Source of the DNA: Streptomyces sp. R33
GTDB taxonomy: Bacteria > Actinomycetota > Actinomycetes > Streptomycetales > Streptomycetaceae
DNA length: 64,000 bases
Direction: 5' to 3'
NCBI RefSeq assembly: GCF_041200175.1
Contig: NZ_CP165727.1
Coordinates: 5,025,501-5,089,500 of the forward strand
In this document: in pieces, positions 50,202 to 58,629 of the stretch
Position numbering within the stretch: position 1 is the first letter of the stretch
Layout: every line of letters begins with the position of its first letter
The notes under the pieces: generated by a model
Told to the model about the DNA's origin: nothing
The model's input: the letters and a program-made list of their open reading frames with translations, nothing else
Databases searched by the model: none
Program-made: the position numbers and the translations under genes

Positions 50202-50242
50202 GTGCCCGGCGCGGTCCCGTGCTGACGAACGAGGAGCGCCCC

Positions 50243-51079
50243 GTGACGACCATCCCGAACCCCGCCGATTCCCCGTCCCCCGATTCCCTGTCCGCCGAGC
50301 CCCCGGCCCGTATGCCGGCGCTCTACCTGAGCCACGGCGCCCCGCCGCTCGCCGACGACCCGGTCTGGCCGGGCGAGCTCGCCGCCTGGTCCGCCGCGCT
50401 GCCCCGCCCCCGCGCCATCCTGATGGTCTCCGCGCACTGGGAGGAGGCGCCGCTCGCCCTCGGCGCCACGGAGCGGGTCCCGCTCGTGTACGACTTCCGG
50501 GGCTTCCCCGAGCACTACTACCGGGTCCGCTACGACGCCCCCGGCGCCCCCGCGCTCGCCGCCTCCGTACGGGCCCTCCTGCACGCCCCCGGCACCCTCG
50601 TCCAGGACCTCCCGGACCGCGGCCTCGACCACGGCGCGTACGTCCCGCTCGTGGAGATGTTCCCGGAGGCCGGCATACCGGTCCTGCAGATCTCCCTGCC
50701 CACGCTGGACCCGCGCCGCCTGATGGACATCGGCCGCAAGCTCGCACCCCTGCGCGACGAGGGCGTCCTGATCGTCGGCAGCGGCTTCTTCACCCACAAC
50801 CTGGCCGCGCTGCGCCACACCGGTCCTGGGGTTCCGTCCTGGTCGGCGGAGTTCGACGCGTGGGGCCGCGAGGCGCTGGCCGCGTCCGACGTCGACGCGC
50901 TGCTGGACTTCGAGGCCAAGGCCCCTGCGGGCCGCCTCGCCCACCCCCGTACGGAGCACTTCGCCCCGCTCTTCGTCACCCTCGGCGCCGCGGACGCCTC
51001 GGGCGATCTCGCCCGCCGCTCCGACGCGGTCGACGGCTTCTGGATGGGCCTTTCGAAGCGGTCGGTCCAGTTCGGCTAG
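50243..51079 (+). CDS. DODA-type extradiol dioxygenase (class III ring-opening)
   Basis: 278 aa. Related to 4,5-DOPA dioxygenase/YgiD: LYLSHGAPPL with the metal His, VSAHWEE, LDHGAYVPLVEMFP with the third His, SGFFTHNL and ARRSDAVDGFWMG. Family members open catechol rings with Fe(II) or Zn. The GTG at 50243 has GAGGAG 5 bp upstream; a GTG at 50219 is in frame but lacks a site. Not clearly linked to the neighbours. Confidence 0.87.
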   Translation: MTTIPNPADSPSPDSLSAEPPARMPALYLSHGAPPLADDPVWPGELAAWSAALPRPRAILMVSAHWEEAPLALGATERVPLVYDFRGFPEHYYRVRYDAPGAPALAASVRALLHAPGTLVQDLPDRGLDHGAYVPLVEMFPEAGIPVLQISLPTLDPRRLMDIGRKLAPLRDEGVLIVGSGFFTHNLAALRHTGPGVPSWSAEFDAWGREALAASDVDALLDFEAKAPAGRLAHPRTEHFAPLFVTLGAADASGDLARRSDAVDGFWMGLSKRSVQFG

Positions 51080-51097
51080 GAATGGGCCGGTTGTCCA

Positions 51098-51126
51098 GGC
51101 AACCGGAAACGGGCGAGGGCCGTCTT
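51098..51126 (+). promoter_or_regulatory. Possible sigma-E-type promoter for hrdD
   Basis: GGCAAC, 17-bp spacer, then CGTCTT. The AAC and TC elements fit the Streptomyces sigma-E type; the first GG is followed by C instead of A. Weak. Confidence 0.35.
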
Positions 51127-51336
51127 CAGGGGTGGAGTGCAGCCACGGCGCGTGTCGCGGCGTGTGACGGCGGTCTCACGGAAGCGGCACCCGTACGGGT
51201 CGGCGAAGGCTTCCGAGCCGGCCTCGAACGCGGGTCTGACCTGCACCTCTTCGAGCTCTGACGGTATCCCGCCCGCTCCCTGCGCGAGGGCGGCGGGGCA
51301 GGATACTGCAAGATCTCGAAAAAGAGGGACCGGCGT

Positions 51337-51363
51337 GGGAATTCTGTCCCGATTCCAGTCGTT
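51337..51363 (+). promoter_or_regulatory. Sigma-R-type promoter (GGGAAT-N18-GTT)
   Basis: GGGAAT at 51337-51342 and GTT at 51361-51363 are separated by exactly 18 bp, the sigma-R (oxidative/disulfide stress) consensus of Streptomyces. In S. coelicolor hrdD is a reported sigma-R target. Confidence 0.8.
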
Positions 51364-51460
51364 GTTTCCTTCGGAAGCGGGCACTCGGGAGAGTGTCCAG
51401 GGACGCAGAGCCGCGTTCCAGCAGCCGCAACGCGACCTAACTCATTGCAAGGGAGCACGC

Positions 51461-52438
51461 ATGGCAACCCGCGCCGTCGCCCGTCGTCAGTCCAGGGGCA
51501 GCGCCCGCGCTGTGGGCGGGGAGCTCGCCGACCGCGACCTGGTGGGCATGTACCTGGACGAGATCGCGCGTACCCCGCTGCTCGACGCGGCCAAGGAAGT
51601 GGAGCTCTCGCAGATCATCGAGGCGGGCGTGTACGCCCAGCAGATCCTCGACGGCGAGACGGAGCGCGAGGGCGAGGCGCCGTCGCGCGAGGAGCTGGAG
51701 GCCCTGGCCGCCGAGGGAGAGCGCGCCAAGGAGATCTTCATCCGCTCCAACCTCCGCCTCGTCGTGGCCGTCGCCCGCCGCTACCCGCGCAGCGGCCTGC
51801 CCCTGCTCGACCTGATCCAGGAGGGCAACGCCGGCCTGGTGCGCGCCGTCGAGAAGTTCGACTACGCCAAGGGCTTCAAGTTCTCCACGTACGCCACGTG
51901 GTGGATCCGCCAGGCCATCACCCGCTCCATCGCCGACCAGTCCCGCACCATCCGCCTCCCCGTCCACCTGGTCGAGGAGCTCGGCCGGATCCGCCGGATC
52001 CAGCGGGAGTTCAACCGGGAGAACGGCCGGGACCCGGACCACGCGGAGATCGCCGCCGAGCTGGACTCGACGGAGAAGCGCGTGGGCGACGTCCTGGACT
52101 GGGCGCGCGACCCGGTCAGCCTGAACATGTCCGTGGACGACGAGGGCGAGACGCAGTTCGGCGATCTCCTCGAGGACACCTCCGCGATCTCGCCGGAGCA
52201 GTCCGTCCTGTCGCTCCTGCGCAGCGAGGAGCTGGAGGACCTGCTGGGCAAGCTGGACCAGCGCACGGCGTCGATCATCAAGATGCGGTACGGCATCGAC
52301 GACGGCCGCGAGCGGACCCTGACGGAGGTCGGCAAGCAGCACGGCCTGACGCGGGAGCGGATCCGCCAGATCGAGAAGCACGCGCTCCTCGAGCTGAAGC
52401 GCATGGCCCGCGACACGGGCTTCGACGCAGTGGCCTGA
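51461..52438 (+). CDS. hrdD: RNA polymerase sigma factor HrdD
   Basis: 325 aa principal-like sigma factor without the long N-terminal extension. Region 1.2 is DRDLVGMYLDEIARTPLLDAAKEVELSQ, region 2 contains NLRLVVAVARRYPRSGLPLLDLIQEGN and FDYAKGFKFSTYATWWIRQAI, region 3 RTIRLPVHLVEEL, and region 4 ends GKQHGLTRERIRQIEKHALLELKRMAR. The N-terminus MATRAVARR matches HrdD of S. coelicolor. It is a non-essential HrdB paralogue. The sigma-R-type promoter upstream suggests induction by thiol stress. Confidence 0.95.
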   Translation: MATRAVARRQSRGSARAVGGELADRDLVGMYLDEIARTPLLDAAKEVELSQIIEAGVYAQQILDGETEREGEAPSREELEALAAEGERAKEIFIRSNLRLVVAVARRYPRSGLPLLDLIQEGNAGLVRAVEKFDYAKGFKFSTYATWWIRQAITRSIADQSRTIRLPVHLVEELGRIRRIQREFNRENGRDPDHAEIAAELDSTEKRVGDVLDWARDPVSLNMSVDDEGETQFGDLLEDTSAISPEQSVLSLLRSEELEDLLGKLDQRTASIIKMRYGIDDGRERTLTEVGKQHGLTRERIRQIEKHALLELKRMARDTGFDAVA

Positions 52439-52471
52439 CCCGGCCCGCGCGAAGCCCCTCGAACGAGCCCT

Positions 52472-52496
52472 CGGCGTCTACCCCCCCCAGACGCCG
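52472..52496 (+). terminator. Hairpin after hrdD
   Basis: Stem CGGCGTCT/AGACGCCG with a C-rich loop, 34 bp after the stop, followed by GGGGGCTCCCTTTTG. Confidence 0.65.
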
Positions 52497-52548
52497 GGGG
52501 CTCCCTTTTGCGCCCCTGCGGCGGTGAAGCCCCCGGGCGGCCTCCCCG

Positions 52549-53493
52549 CTACGGAGCCGTCGCCGAGGTCAGGCGCGCGGCCAGCGCACGGGCGGCCGCC
52601 GCCAGGACGTCCGGGGCGTGGACCGTGAAGGGGATGCCGACCAGGGCGAGGCGGGCCGCCACCCACTCCGGGGAGTCCGCGCTCGGGAAGCGCACCCGGC
52701 AGCCCGCGCCCTCGGGCTCGGCCTCTGCCTGCAGCCACCCCGGCAGCGCCTCCGCCGGGCCTGCGAACGACACCTCCACCGCGTACGTCTCCCCGCCCCG
52801 CAGCCCGCGCCGTACGAACTCAGCCGCCTCCATCGGCAGCTCCCGCGGAGTGAACCGCGCGCCCGTCGCGAAGGGCTCCGCCACCCGGTCCACGCGGAAC
52901 GTCCGCCAGTCCTCCCGGTCCAGGTCGTACGCCACGAGGTACCACCGGCTTCCCGTGCTCACCAGCCGGTAGGGCTCCACCAGCCGCCGCGAGTCCGCCC
53001 CGTCGCGCGCCCGGTACGCGAACCGCAGCCGCTCCGGCCCCGCCACCGCCGACGCCATCGTCGTCAGCGTCCGCGGGTCCACGCTGGCCCCGTCCCCGCG
53101 CGTCACCGCGATCGTGGCCGACTGCAGCGCGCCCACCCGGCGCCGCAGGCGCCCCGGCAGGACCTGTTCCAGCTTCGCGAGGGCCCGTACGGACGCCTCC
53201 TCCACCCCCTCGATCGCATGCCCGGCGCCCGCGCGCAGGCCCACCGCGATCGCCACCGCCTCCTCGTCGTCCAGCAGCAGCGGCGGCATCGCGGCCCCCG
53301 CCACCAGCCGGTATCCGCCCTCCGCGCCCAGCGTGGCCTCCACCGGGTACCCGAGTTCCCGCAGCCGTTCGATGTCGCGCCGGATGGTCCTCGCGCTCAC
53401 CCGCAGTCGTTCCGCCAGCTCGCTCCCGGGCCATTCGCGCGGGGTCTGGAGCAGGGAGAGCAGGGTGAGCAGCCGTGCCGGGGTGTCCGTCAT
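52549..53493 (-). CDS. WYL-domain transcriptional regulator (DeoR-like HTH)
   Basis: 314 aa. N-terminal winged helix (residues 1-55: LLTLLSLLQTPREWPGSELAERLRVSARTIRRDIERLRELGYPV), then the WYL domain with PERLRFAYRARDG, EPYRLVSTGSRWYLVAYDLDREDWRTFRVDRV and the C-terminal WCX extension. WYL proteins bind nucleic-acid or small ligands. It is divergent from the MFS exporter at 53557 across 63 bp, so it probably controls that gene. Confidence 0.93.
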   Translation of the reverse strand: MTDTPARLLTLLSLLQTPREWPGSELAERLRVSARTIRRDIERLRELGYPVEATLGAEGGYRLVAGAAMPPLLLDDEEAVAIAVGLRAGAGHAIEGVEEASVRALAKLEQVLPGRLRRRVGALQSATIAVTRGDGASVDPRTLTTMASAVAGPERLRFAYRARDGADSRRLVEPYRLVSTGSRWYLVAYDLDREDWRTFRVDRVAEPFATGARFTPRELPMEAAEFVRRGLRGGETYAVEVSFAGPAEALPGWLQAEAEPEGAGCRVRFPSADSPEWVAARLALVGIPFTVHAPDVLAAAARALAARLTSATAP

Positions 53494-53556
53494 GCGATCC
53501 AGGTTGCCAGCCAAATAGGACACCAACTGACCTACATCCCGTCTAGGTTTCTCTCC

Positions 53557-55128
53557 ATGAGCAGCGAGACGTCCCAGACAGCGCCCGAGCGAGAGAACGG
53601 GCCCGTACAAGAAGAGCGGAACGACACCGTCCACGACGCAGCAGGTTCCAGCTCGCCCGCCGACCGCCGCCGCTGGCTGGCGCTCGCCATCGTGATGACC
53701 GCGGCCTTCATGGACCTGGTCGACGTCACGATCGTCAACATCGCGATACCCCGCATGCGCGAGGACTTCGGCGCCTCCACCAGCGCGATCCAGTGGATCA
53801 CCGCCGGCTACGCGCTCGCCTTCGCGGCCGGCCTGATCACCGGCGGCCGTCTCGGTGACATCTACGGCCGCAAGCGCCTCTTCCTCATCGGCATCGCCGG
53901 CTTCACCGCCGCGTCGCTGCTCTGCGGCATCGCCGCCAACCCCGACATGCTCGTCGCCTCCCGCATCCTCCAGGGAGCCATGGCGGCGTTGATGGTCCCG
54001 CAGGTGCTGGCGATCATCCACGTGACGTTCCCGCCCCATGAGCGCGGCAAGGTCTTCGGCATGTTCGGCGCGGTCGTCGGCCTCGGCGCCGTCTCCGGCC
54101 CGATGCTCGGCGCCCTGCTCACCGAGGGGAACCTCTTCGGTCTCGAATGGCGCCCGATCTTCCTGATCAACCTGCCGGTCGGCATCGCCGGCGTGATCCT
54201 GGGCCGCAAGTTCATCATCGAGTCGAAGGCGCCCAAGGCCCTGCGCCTCGACGTGGTCGGTGTCGTGCTGGCCACCCTCGCCCTGGTCATGCTGATCTTT
54301 CCGCTCACGCACGGCCGCGAGAACGACTGGCCGGTCTGGGGCTTCGTCAGCATGATCGCCTCGCCCTTCGTCTTCGCCGCCTTCATCGCGTACGAGAAGT
54401 ACAAGATCCGCAAGGACGGCTCCCCGCTGGTGGAGCTCTCGCTCTTCAAGGTCAAGAGCTTCGCGGGCGGCATCGCCGTCCAGCTGACCTTCGGTATCGC
54501 GACCGGCATCTTCTTCCTGGTCTGGACGATGTACATGCAGATGGGCCTCGGCTGGAGCGCCCTGAAGGCCGGTGCCACCGGCATCCCGTTCTCCCTCTCC
54601 GTCTCGGCCGCCGCGGGCATGTCCGTCGGGAAGCTCGTACCGCGCTTCGGCCGCAAGGTGCTCCAGGCGGGCGCGCTCGTCATGGCCGGGGGCATCCTCC
54701 TCTACATCTGGGAGGCGCAGCACTACGGCATGGAGATCGCCTCCTGGCAGATGGCCGCACCCCTGATCCTCATGGGCCTCGGCATGGGGCTGATCGTCGC
54801 GCCGCTGAACGACACCGTGCTGTCCGAGGTGCCGCGCGAGCACGCCGGTTCGGCCTCCGGCCTGATCAACACCACCGGCCAGATGGGCAACGCGCTGGGC
54901 CTCGGCCTCACCTCCGTCGTCTTCTTCGGCCTGATGGACGACGACCGCGTCTTCGGCGCGCCGTACGTCGATGCCTTCCACGGTGCGCTGTGGTGGATCG
55001 CGGCCGTGATGATCGTGATCTTCGCGGTGATGTTCGTGCTGCCGCGCAAGTCGGTCCCGATGGAGCAGCGCGAGGGCGGCCTGCAGGCCGAGCCCGCGGC
55101 CGCTCCGGAGGCCGTCCCCGCCGGGTAG
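53557..55128 (+). CDS. MFS drug-efflux transporter (DHA2 family, 14 TM)
   Basis: 523 aa. A cytoplasmic N-terminus of about 38 residues precedes 14 helices. Motifs: FMDLVDVTIVNIAIP (D1), GGRLGDIYGRKR (A) and GMFGAVVGLGAVSGPMLG (C). It is not a close copy of the exporter at 48590 (loop lengths and tails differ). The divergent WYL regulator sits 63 bp away; the gap contains CCTA-N9-TAGG as a possible operator. A hairpin terminates the gene. Confidence 0.92.
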   Translation: MSSETSQTAPERENGPVQEERNDTVHDAAGSSSPADRRRWLALAIVMTAAFMDLVDVTIVNIAIPRMREDFGASTSAIQWITAGYALAFAAGLITGGRLGDIYGRKRLFLIGIAGFTAASLLCGIAANPDMLVASRILQGAMAALMVPQVLAIIHVTFPPHERGKVFGMFGAVVGLGAVSGPMLGALLTEGNLFGLEWRPIFLINLPVGIAGVILGRKFIIESKAPKALRLDVVGVVLATLALVMLIFPLTHGRENDWPVWGFVSMIASPFVFAAFIAYEKYKIRKDGSPLVELSLFKVKSFAGGIAVQLTFGIATGIFFLVWTMYMQMGLGWSALKAGATGIPFSLSVSAAAGMSVGKLVPRFGRKVLQAGALVMAGGILLYIWEAQHYGMEIASWQMAAPLILMGLGMGLIVAPLNDTVLSEVPREHAGSASGLINTTGQMGNALGLGLTSVVFFGLMDDDRVFGAPYVDAFHGALWWIAAVMIVIFAVMFVLPRKSVPMEQREGGLQAEPAAAPEAVPAG

Positions 55129-55147
55129 CCCCGCACCGTTCCCCCGA

Positions 55148-55181
55148 CGGGCATGTCCGCTGCTGCCGGCGGACATGCCCG
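55148..55181 (+). terminator. Terminator after the MFS exporter
   Basis: A 13-bp stem CGGGCATGTCCGC/GCGGACATGCCCG with loop TGCTGCCG, followed by TTTGCTTTGG. Confidence 0.85.
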
Positions 55182-55245
55182 TTTGCTTTGGTTTGCTCCG
55201 GAACGGGCGTACGGTGGGCGCGTGATCAGCAGAGGTCGTGCTCGT

Positions 55246-56196
55246 ATGATCCTCACCGTCACCCCGAACCCCTCCCTCGACCGGACGTACGAGGTCCCCT
55301 CGCTGGACCGCGGCGCCGTGCTGCGCGCCACCGGCGACCGCGTCGACCCCGGCGGCAAGGGGGTCAACGTCTCCCGCGCGGTGGCCGCCGCGGGAGTCCT
55401 CACGACGGCGGTCCTCCCGCTCGGCGGCGCCTCGGGCGCACTGATCGCCGAACTGCTGGGTGCACAGGGCGTGGACGTCACCGCGGTGACGGTCGCCGGG
55501 CAGACCCGGTCGAACATCTCCCTCGTCGAACCGGACGGCACCCTCACCAAGATCAACGCGCCCGGTCCCGAACTCACCCCGGAGGAATCCGCCCTCCTGC
55601 TGGAGACCGTCCGTACCGAGGCCGGAGAACCGGCCTGGATCGCGGCCTGCGGCAGCCTCCCGCGCGGCCTGCCGCCCGAGTGGTACGCCGACCTGGTCGC
55701 CCGGGCCCGCGAGGCCGGCGCCAAGGTCGCACTGGACACCTCGGGCCCGGCGCTGAGCGCCGCACTTCAAGCCCGCCCGGACCTGATCAAGCCCAATACC
55801 GCGGAGCTCGCCCAGGCGGTCGGCCGCCCGCTGGCCACCCTGGGCGAGGTCGCCCGCGCGGCCCAGGAGCTCCGCTCCCGGGGCGCGGGCGCGGTGCTGG
55901 CCTCGCTCGGCGCGGACGGCCAGCTCCTGGTGAGCGCCGAGGGCACCTTCCACGGCACGGCCCCCGTGGCCGCCGTCCGCAGCGATGTCGGAGCGGGCGA
56001 CGCCTCCCTGGCCGGCTTCCTGATCGCGGGCGGGACCGGCCCCGGGGCCCTCGCCTCTGCCCTGGCCCACGGCGCGGCCGCGGTGCAGCTCCCCGGCAGC
56101 GCGATGCCGGTCCCCGCGGACCTGCGCCCCGAGGCGGTCCGCGTCACCGAGAACCCGCCCCCGGACCGCCGCCTGTCCGCCCCCGCCACGCCGTGA
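55246..56196 (+). CDS. fruK: PfkB-family 1-phosphofructokinase-like kinase
   Basis: 316 aa ribokinase fold: N-terminal MILTVTPNPSLDRTYEV, glycine segment DPGGKGVNVSRAVAAAG, and anion hole/catalytic base SDVGAGDASLAGF with Asp near residue 247. This fits 1-phosphofructokinase, which phosphorylates fructose-1-phosphate made by the fructose PTS. The usual fruR and fruA neighbours are not present, so the gene may serve another hexose phosphate. The ATG at 55246 has GAGG 10 bp upstream; a GTG at 55222 is an alternative. Confidence 0.82.
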   Translation: MILTVTPNPSLDRTYEVPSLDRGAVLRATGDRVDPGGKGVNVSRAVAAAGVLTTAVLPLGGASGALIAELLGAQGVDVTAVTVAGQTRSNISLVEPDGTLTKINAPGPELTPEESALLLETVRTEAGEPAWIAACGSLPRGLPPEWYADLVARAREAGAKVALDTSGPALSAALQARPDLIKPNTAELAQAVGRPLATLGEVARAAQELRSRGAGAVLASLGADGQLLVSAEGTFHGTAPVAAVRSDVGAGDASLAGFLIAGGTGPGALASALAHGAAAVQLPGSAMPVPADLRPEAVRVTENPPPDRRLSAPATP

Positions 56197-56214
56197 ACCT
56201 GCGCTGAAGCGGTG

Positions 56215-56997
56215 TCATCTCACCCTCGCGCGGAGCTCCATCGCCCCGCGGGCGGCCGCCTCGCTCTCGTACACCTCGCACATGTGCCGCCCGTCCGGCG
56301 TCGCCGTGTGCTCGACCTCCCACAGGCTGAGCTCGCTCCCGTCCAGCAGCACGAAGGAGTGCTCGTACAGGCTGAATCCGGCACTGCGCCCGTCCGCCCT
56401 GCACGGCCGGGTGCCGAACGCCTGGGTGATCTGGTGCGCGTACGCCGATCTCAACAGCAGCGCCGTCCCCTCGCCGGGCCGGTCCGGGTTCTCCGCACGC
56501 CGCAGCACCCTGCGCGCATGGTCGGCGGACTCCTCCACCCCGTACTCCCGGTGCCGGTGCGTCGGCGCACCGGCCGCGAACAGTGCGCTCAGTACCGCCA
56601 CGTCGGTGTCGGGCTCCTCCTCGGCAGCGGCGAACGCCGGATCCAGCTCCGGGTCGAACGCGGCCTCCGCCGGGGCGTCGCCGAACAGCCGGGCCACGGC
56701 CAGGCAGGTCTCCGCCTTGCTCGCGAAGACCTCGTGCCGGATCGTCCGGTCGTCCTCCAGCCGGTAGACCAGCTCCCACAAGGACGCGGAACCGCCGTCG
56801 GACAGCAGGTACGTGTGTCGGTGGGTCTCCCGCCACCGCCCCGCCGCCGGGCTGTGGTGGGTGGTGTACAGGGAAGAGCTGTGGGCGAGCGCCGTACCGA
56901 GGCGCTCGACCAACCGGTCCGGCAGGTCGAAGGAGTTGAGGGCGCGGCCCAGGAGTCGCTCGAGGTGCGCCGCGGTTGTCTCGTACGGATCGCTCAA
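56215..56997 (-). CDS. DUF6227-like protein
   Basis: 260 aa, soluble, acidic. N-terminal MSDPYETTAAHLERLLGRALNSFDLPD, repeated patterns SASLWELVYRLED and SELSLWEVEHTATPDGRHMCEVYESEAAA, which suggests two similar halves of about 110 residues (both of the form ...LLDG/SDGGxxxLWEvxh/yr). Known to me only as a Streptomyces-specific DUF family. No motif of catalysis. Convergent with the kinase gene 18 bp away. Confidence 0.75.
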   Translation of the reverse strand: MSDPYETTAAHLERLLGRALNSFDLPDRLVERLGTALAHSSSLYTTHHSPAAGRWRETHRHTYLLSDGGSASLWELVYRLEDDRTIRHEVFASKAETCLAVARLFGDAPAEAAFDPELDPAFAAAEEEPDTDVAVLSALFAAGAPTHRHREYGVEESADHARRVLRRAENPDRPGEGTALLLRSAYAHQITQAFGTRPCRADGRSAGFSLYEHSFVLLDGSELSLWEVEHTATPDGRHMCEVYESEAAARGAMELRARVR

Positions 56998-57179
56998 GGT
57001 GGGTCTCCAGGCCGTCGCAGCTAGTGACTTCGCGGACGCTCAACGTAGCCCCTGGCTCTGACATCACGTCCGGGATTCGGTAAAACGTCCGGGAAGCATC
57101 AGGGGTTCCCCCACCCCTTCAGGTCAACTTGCGCAGGGATGAGCATGGTTCACCCGGGTCTGTGCCGGAGCGGGAGAAC

Positions 57180-57830
57180 ATGGGCCGTATGGCTACGAAA
57201 ACAGTGGGCCTTCCCCGCCAGCAGGGGCGGCCCCACAGTCGAGACGAGGACGAACCGGTCGCCACCCCCCGGGCGTTGGCCTGGCTGCTGGTGCTGACCG
57301 GGGCCGCCGGGGTGCTGGCCTCCTGGGTGATCACCCTCGACAAGTTCCTGCTGCTGGAGGACCCGGACTTCAAGCCCGCCTGCAGCCTCAACCCCGTCGT
57401 CTCCTGCGGCAGCGTCATGCAGAGCGACCAGGCGGCGGCCTTCGGCTTCCCCAACCCCCTGCTGGGACTGGTCGCGTACGGGGCGGTCGTGTGCCTCGGC
57501 GCGGGCCTGCTGGCCGGCGCCCGCTACCGCGGCTGGTTCTGGCTGGGACTGAACGCCGGCACCGTCTTCGGAGTCGGCTTCTGCAGCTGGCTGATGGCGC
57601 AGTCCCTGTACGAGATCAACGCGCTCTGCCTGTGGTGCTGTCTGACCTGGGTGGCCACCCTGCTGATGTTCTGGGCCGTCACCGCGTACAACGTCCGCAC
57701 CCGCGCCCTGCCCGCTCCCGGCCCGGTGCGGACCTTCTTCGCCGAGTTCGGCTGGGCCCCGCCCGCCCTGCACATCGGAGTGATCGGAATGCTGATCCTC
57801 ACCCGGTGGTGGGAGTTCTGGACTGGGTGA
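57180..57830 (+). CDS. Vitamin K epoxide reductase (VKOR) family membrane protein
   Basis: 216 aa, five predicted helices. The loop Cys pair is FKPACSLNPVVSCGSVM and the active-site CxxC is CLWC in INALCLWCCLTW near residue 155. Bacterial VKOR re-oxidises a DsbA-like partner and so drives disulfide formation outside the cell. No thioredoxin domain is fused here. The ATG at 57180 has GGGAG 4 bp upstream; 57189 is possible. It is directly next to the rodlin/chaplin locus, whose chaplins have conserved Cys pairs. Confidence 0.92.
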   Translation: MGRMATKTVGLPRQQGRPHSRDEDEPVATPRALAWLLVLTGAAGVLASWVITLDKFLLLEDPDFKPACSLNPVVSCGSVMQSDQAAAFGFPNPLLGLVAYGAVVCLGAGLLAGARYRGWFWLGLNAGTVFGVGFCSWLMAQSLYEINALCLWCCLTWVATLLMFWAVTAYNVRTRALPAPGPVRTFFAEFGWAPPALHIGVIGMLILTRWWEFWTG

Positions 57831-57846
57831 GGCCCGGCACGCGCAA

Positions 57847-57877
57847 GGGCCCCGGCAGCTGGAGGCTGCCGGGGCCC
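57847..57877. terminator. Hairpin between VKOR and rodlin genes
   Basis: A 13-bp stem GGGCCCCGGCAGC/GCTGCCGGGGCCC with a 5-base loop, lying between convergent genes and usable in both directions. Confidence 0.8.
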
Positions 57878-57936
57878 TCGTCACATCGCTCCACGGGCGG
57901 GGTGGGCCCGGACTGCAAAAGTCAGGGGAGCGGAAA

Positions 57937-58347
57937 TCAGCTGCCGACGGCGCCGTTGCCCGACAGGACCGGGATGTTGTCCAGGATGTGCGAGAGGGCC
58001 TCGTCGCCCTTGGCCTGGGTGGAGTTCTCGGTGCACTGCTGGTTCTGCGGGTTCGACAGGAGGTTGACGTCCTGGACGCCGATCGGCACGGCGCCGACCA
58101 GGCTCTGGATGTTGACCTTCACCGGCAGGCCGACGCAGGGCTTGTTGAGCGTGCCCTGGACCAGGCTGAGCTGCGGGCTCAGGTCGCCCGCGGTCTTCTG
58201 GTTGCCGTAGATCTGGGAAGCGCCGTTCCCGTTGATGGTGGTGACCCCGTTGTCGTTGCCGATGGCCATGGCCGGGGCGGCAACAGCAGCGCCCGCGCCG
58301 ACGGCGGCGGCGGTGACCGCGGCAGCAGTCATGATCTTCTTGAGCAT
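57937..58347 (-). CDS. Rodlin (RdlA/RdlB family)
   Basis: 136 aa. Signal peptide ending APAMA, mature start IGNDNG. Family text: NGNGASQIYGNQ, GDLSPQLSLVQGTLNKPC, NPQNQQCTENSTQAKGDEAL and SHILDNIPVLSGNG. Rodlins form the paired rodlet ultrastructure on aerial hyphae and spores together with chaplins. The ATG at 58347 (MLKK) has a GGACC site 7 bp upstream; a second ATG directly before it is possible. A near-identical stretch occurs in the second rodlin at 62022. Confidence 0.95.
   Translation of the reverse strand: MLKKIMTAAAVTAAAVGAGAAVAAPAMAIGNDNGVTTINGNGASQIYGNQKTAGDLSPQLSLVQGTLNKPCVGLPVKVNIQSLVGAVPIGVQDVNLLSNPQNQQCTENSTQAKGDEALSHILDNIPVLSGNGAVGS
57948..58165 (-). repeat. Rodlin direct repeat, copy 1
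   Basis: The 3' half of the first rodlin gene. The first 110 bp differ by about one base from 62033-62142; the rest is about 85-90 percent identical. Both copies are in the same orientation, 4.1 kb apart. Confidence 0.85.
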
Positions 58348-58629
58348 CATTGGTCCTTTTGTCGCACGAGTGCCCGCTAGTGGAGCGTCCTGGTCAACTG
58401 CCCTGCCTGGGGGTTGGTTCCGCGGCTTCACCCGAACGGCCCGCTCGGCTCGAGGTTTTCCCCACCCCGGGTGAGCCTCCTGCGGACGTGTGCGCGAAGC
58501 CCGTACGCAGCCCTTACGGCCGACCGGCATCCCGCTCGCTCCGGTTGCGCTCCGTGCAGGGTGTTCGCACGGTGGGTAAGGAAGCGGATCGCTCGGGTCC
58601 GCCTCTGTGCGACCACCGAAGGAACCCCT

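Larger units (their letters stand above)
51080..51460. other. 381-bp promoter region of hrdD
   Basis: No gene. It holds a sigma-R-type promoter (51337-51363), a possible sigma-E-type promoter (51098-51126) and the ribosome site AAGGGAG before the ATG. Confidence 0.7.
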
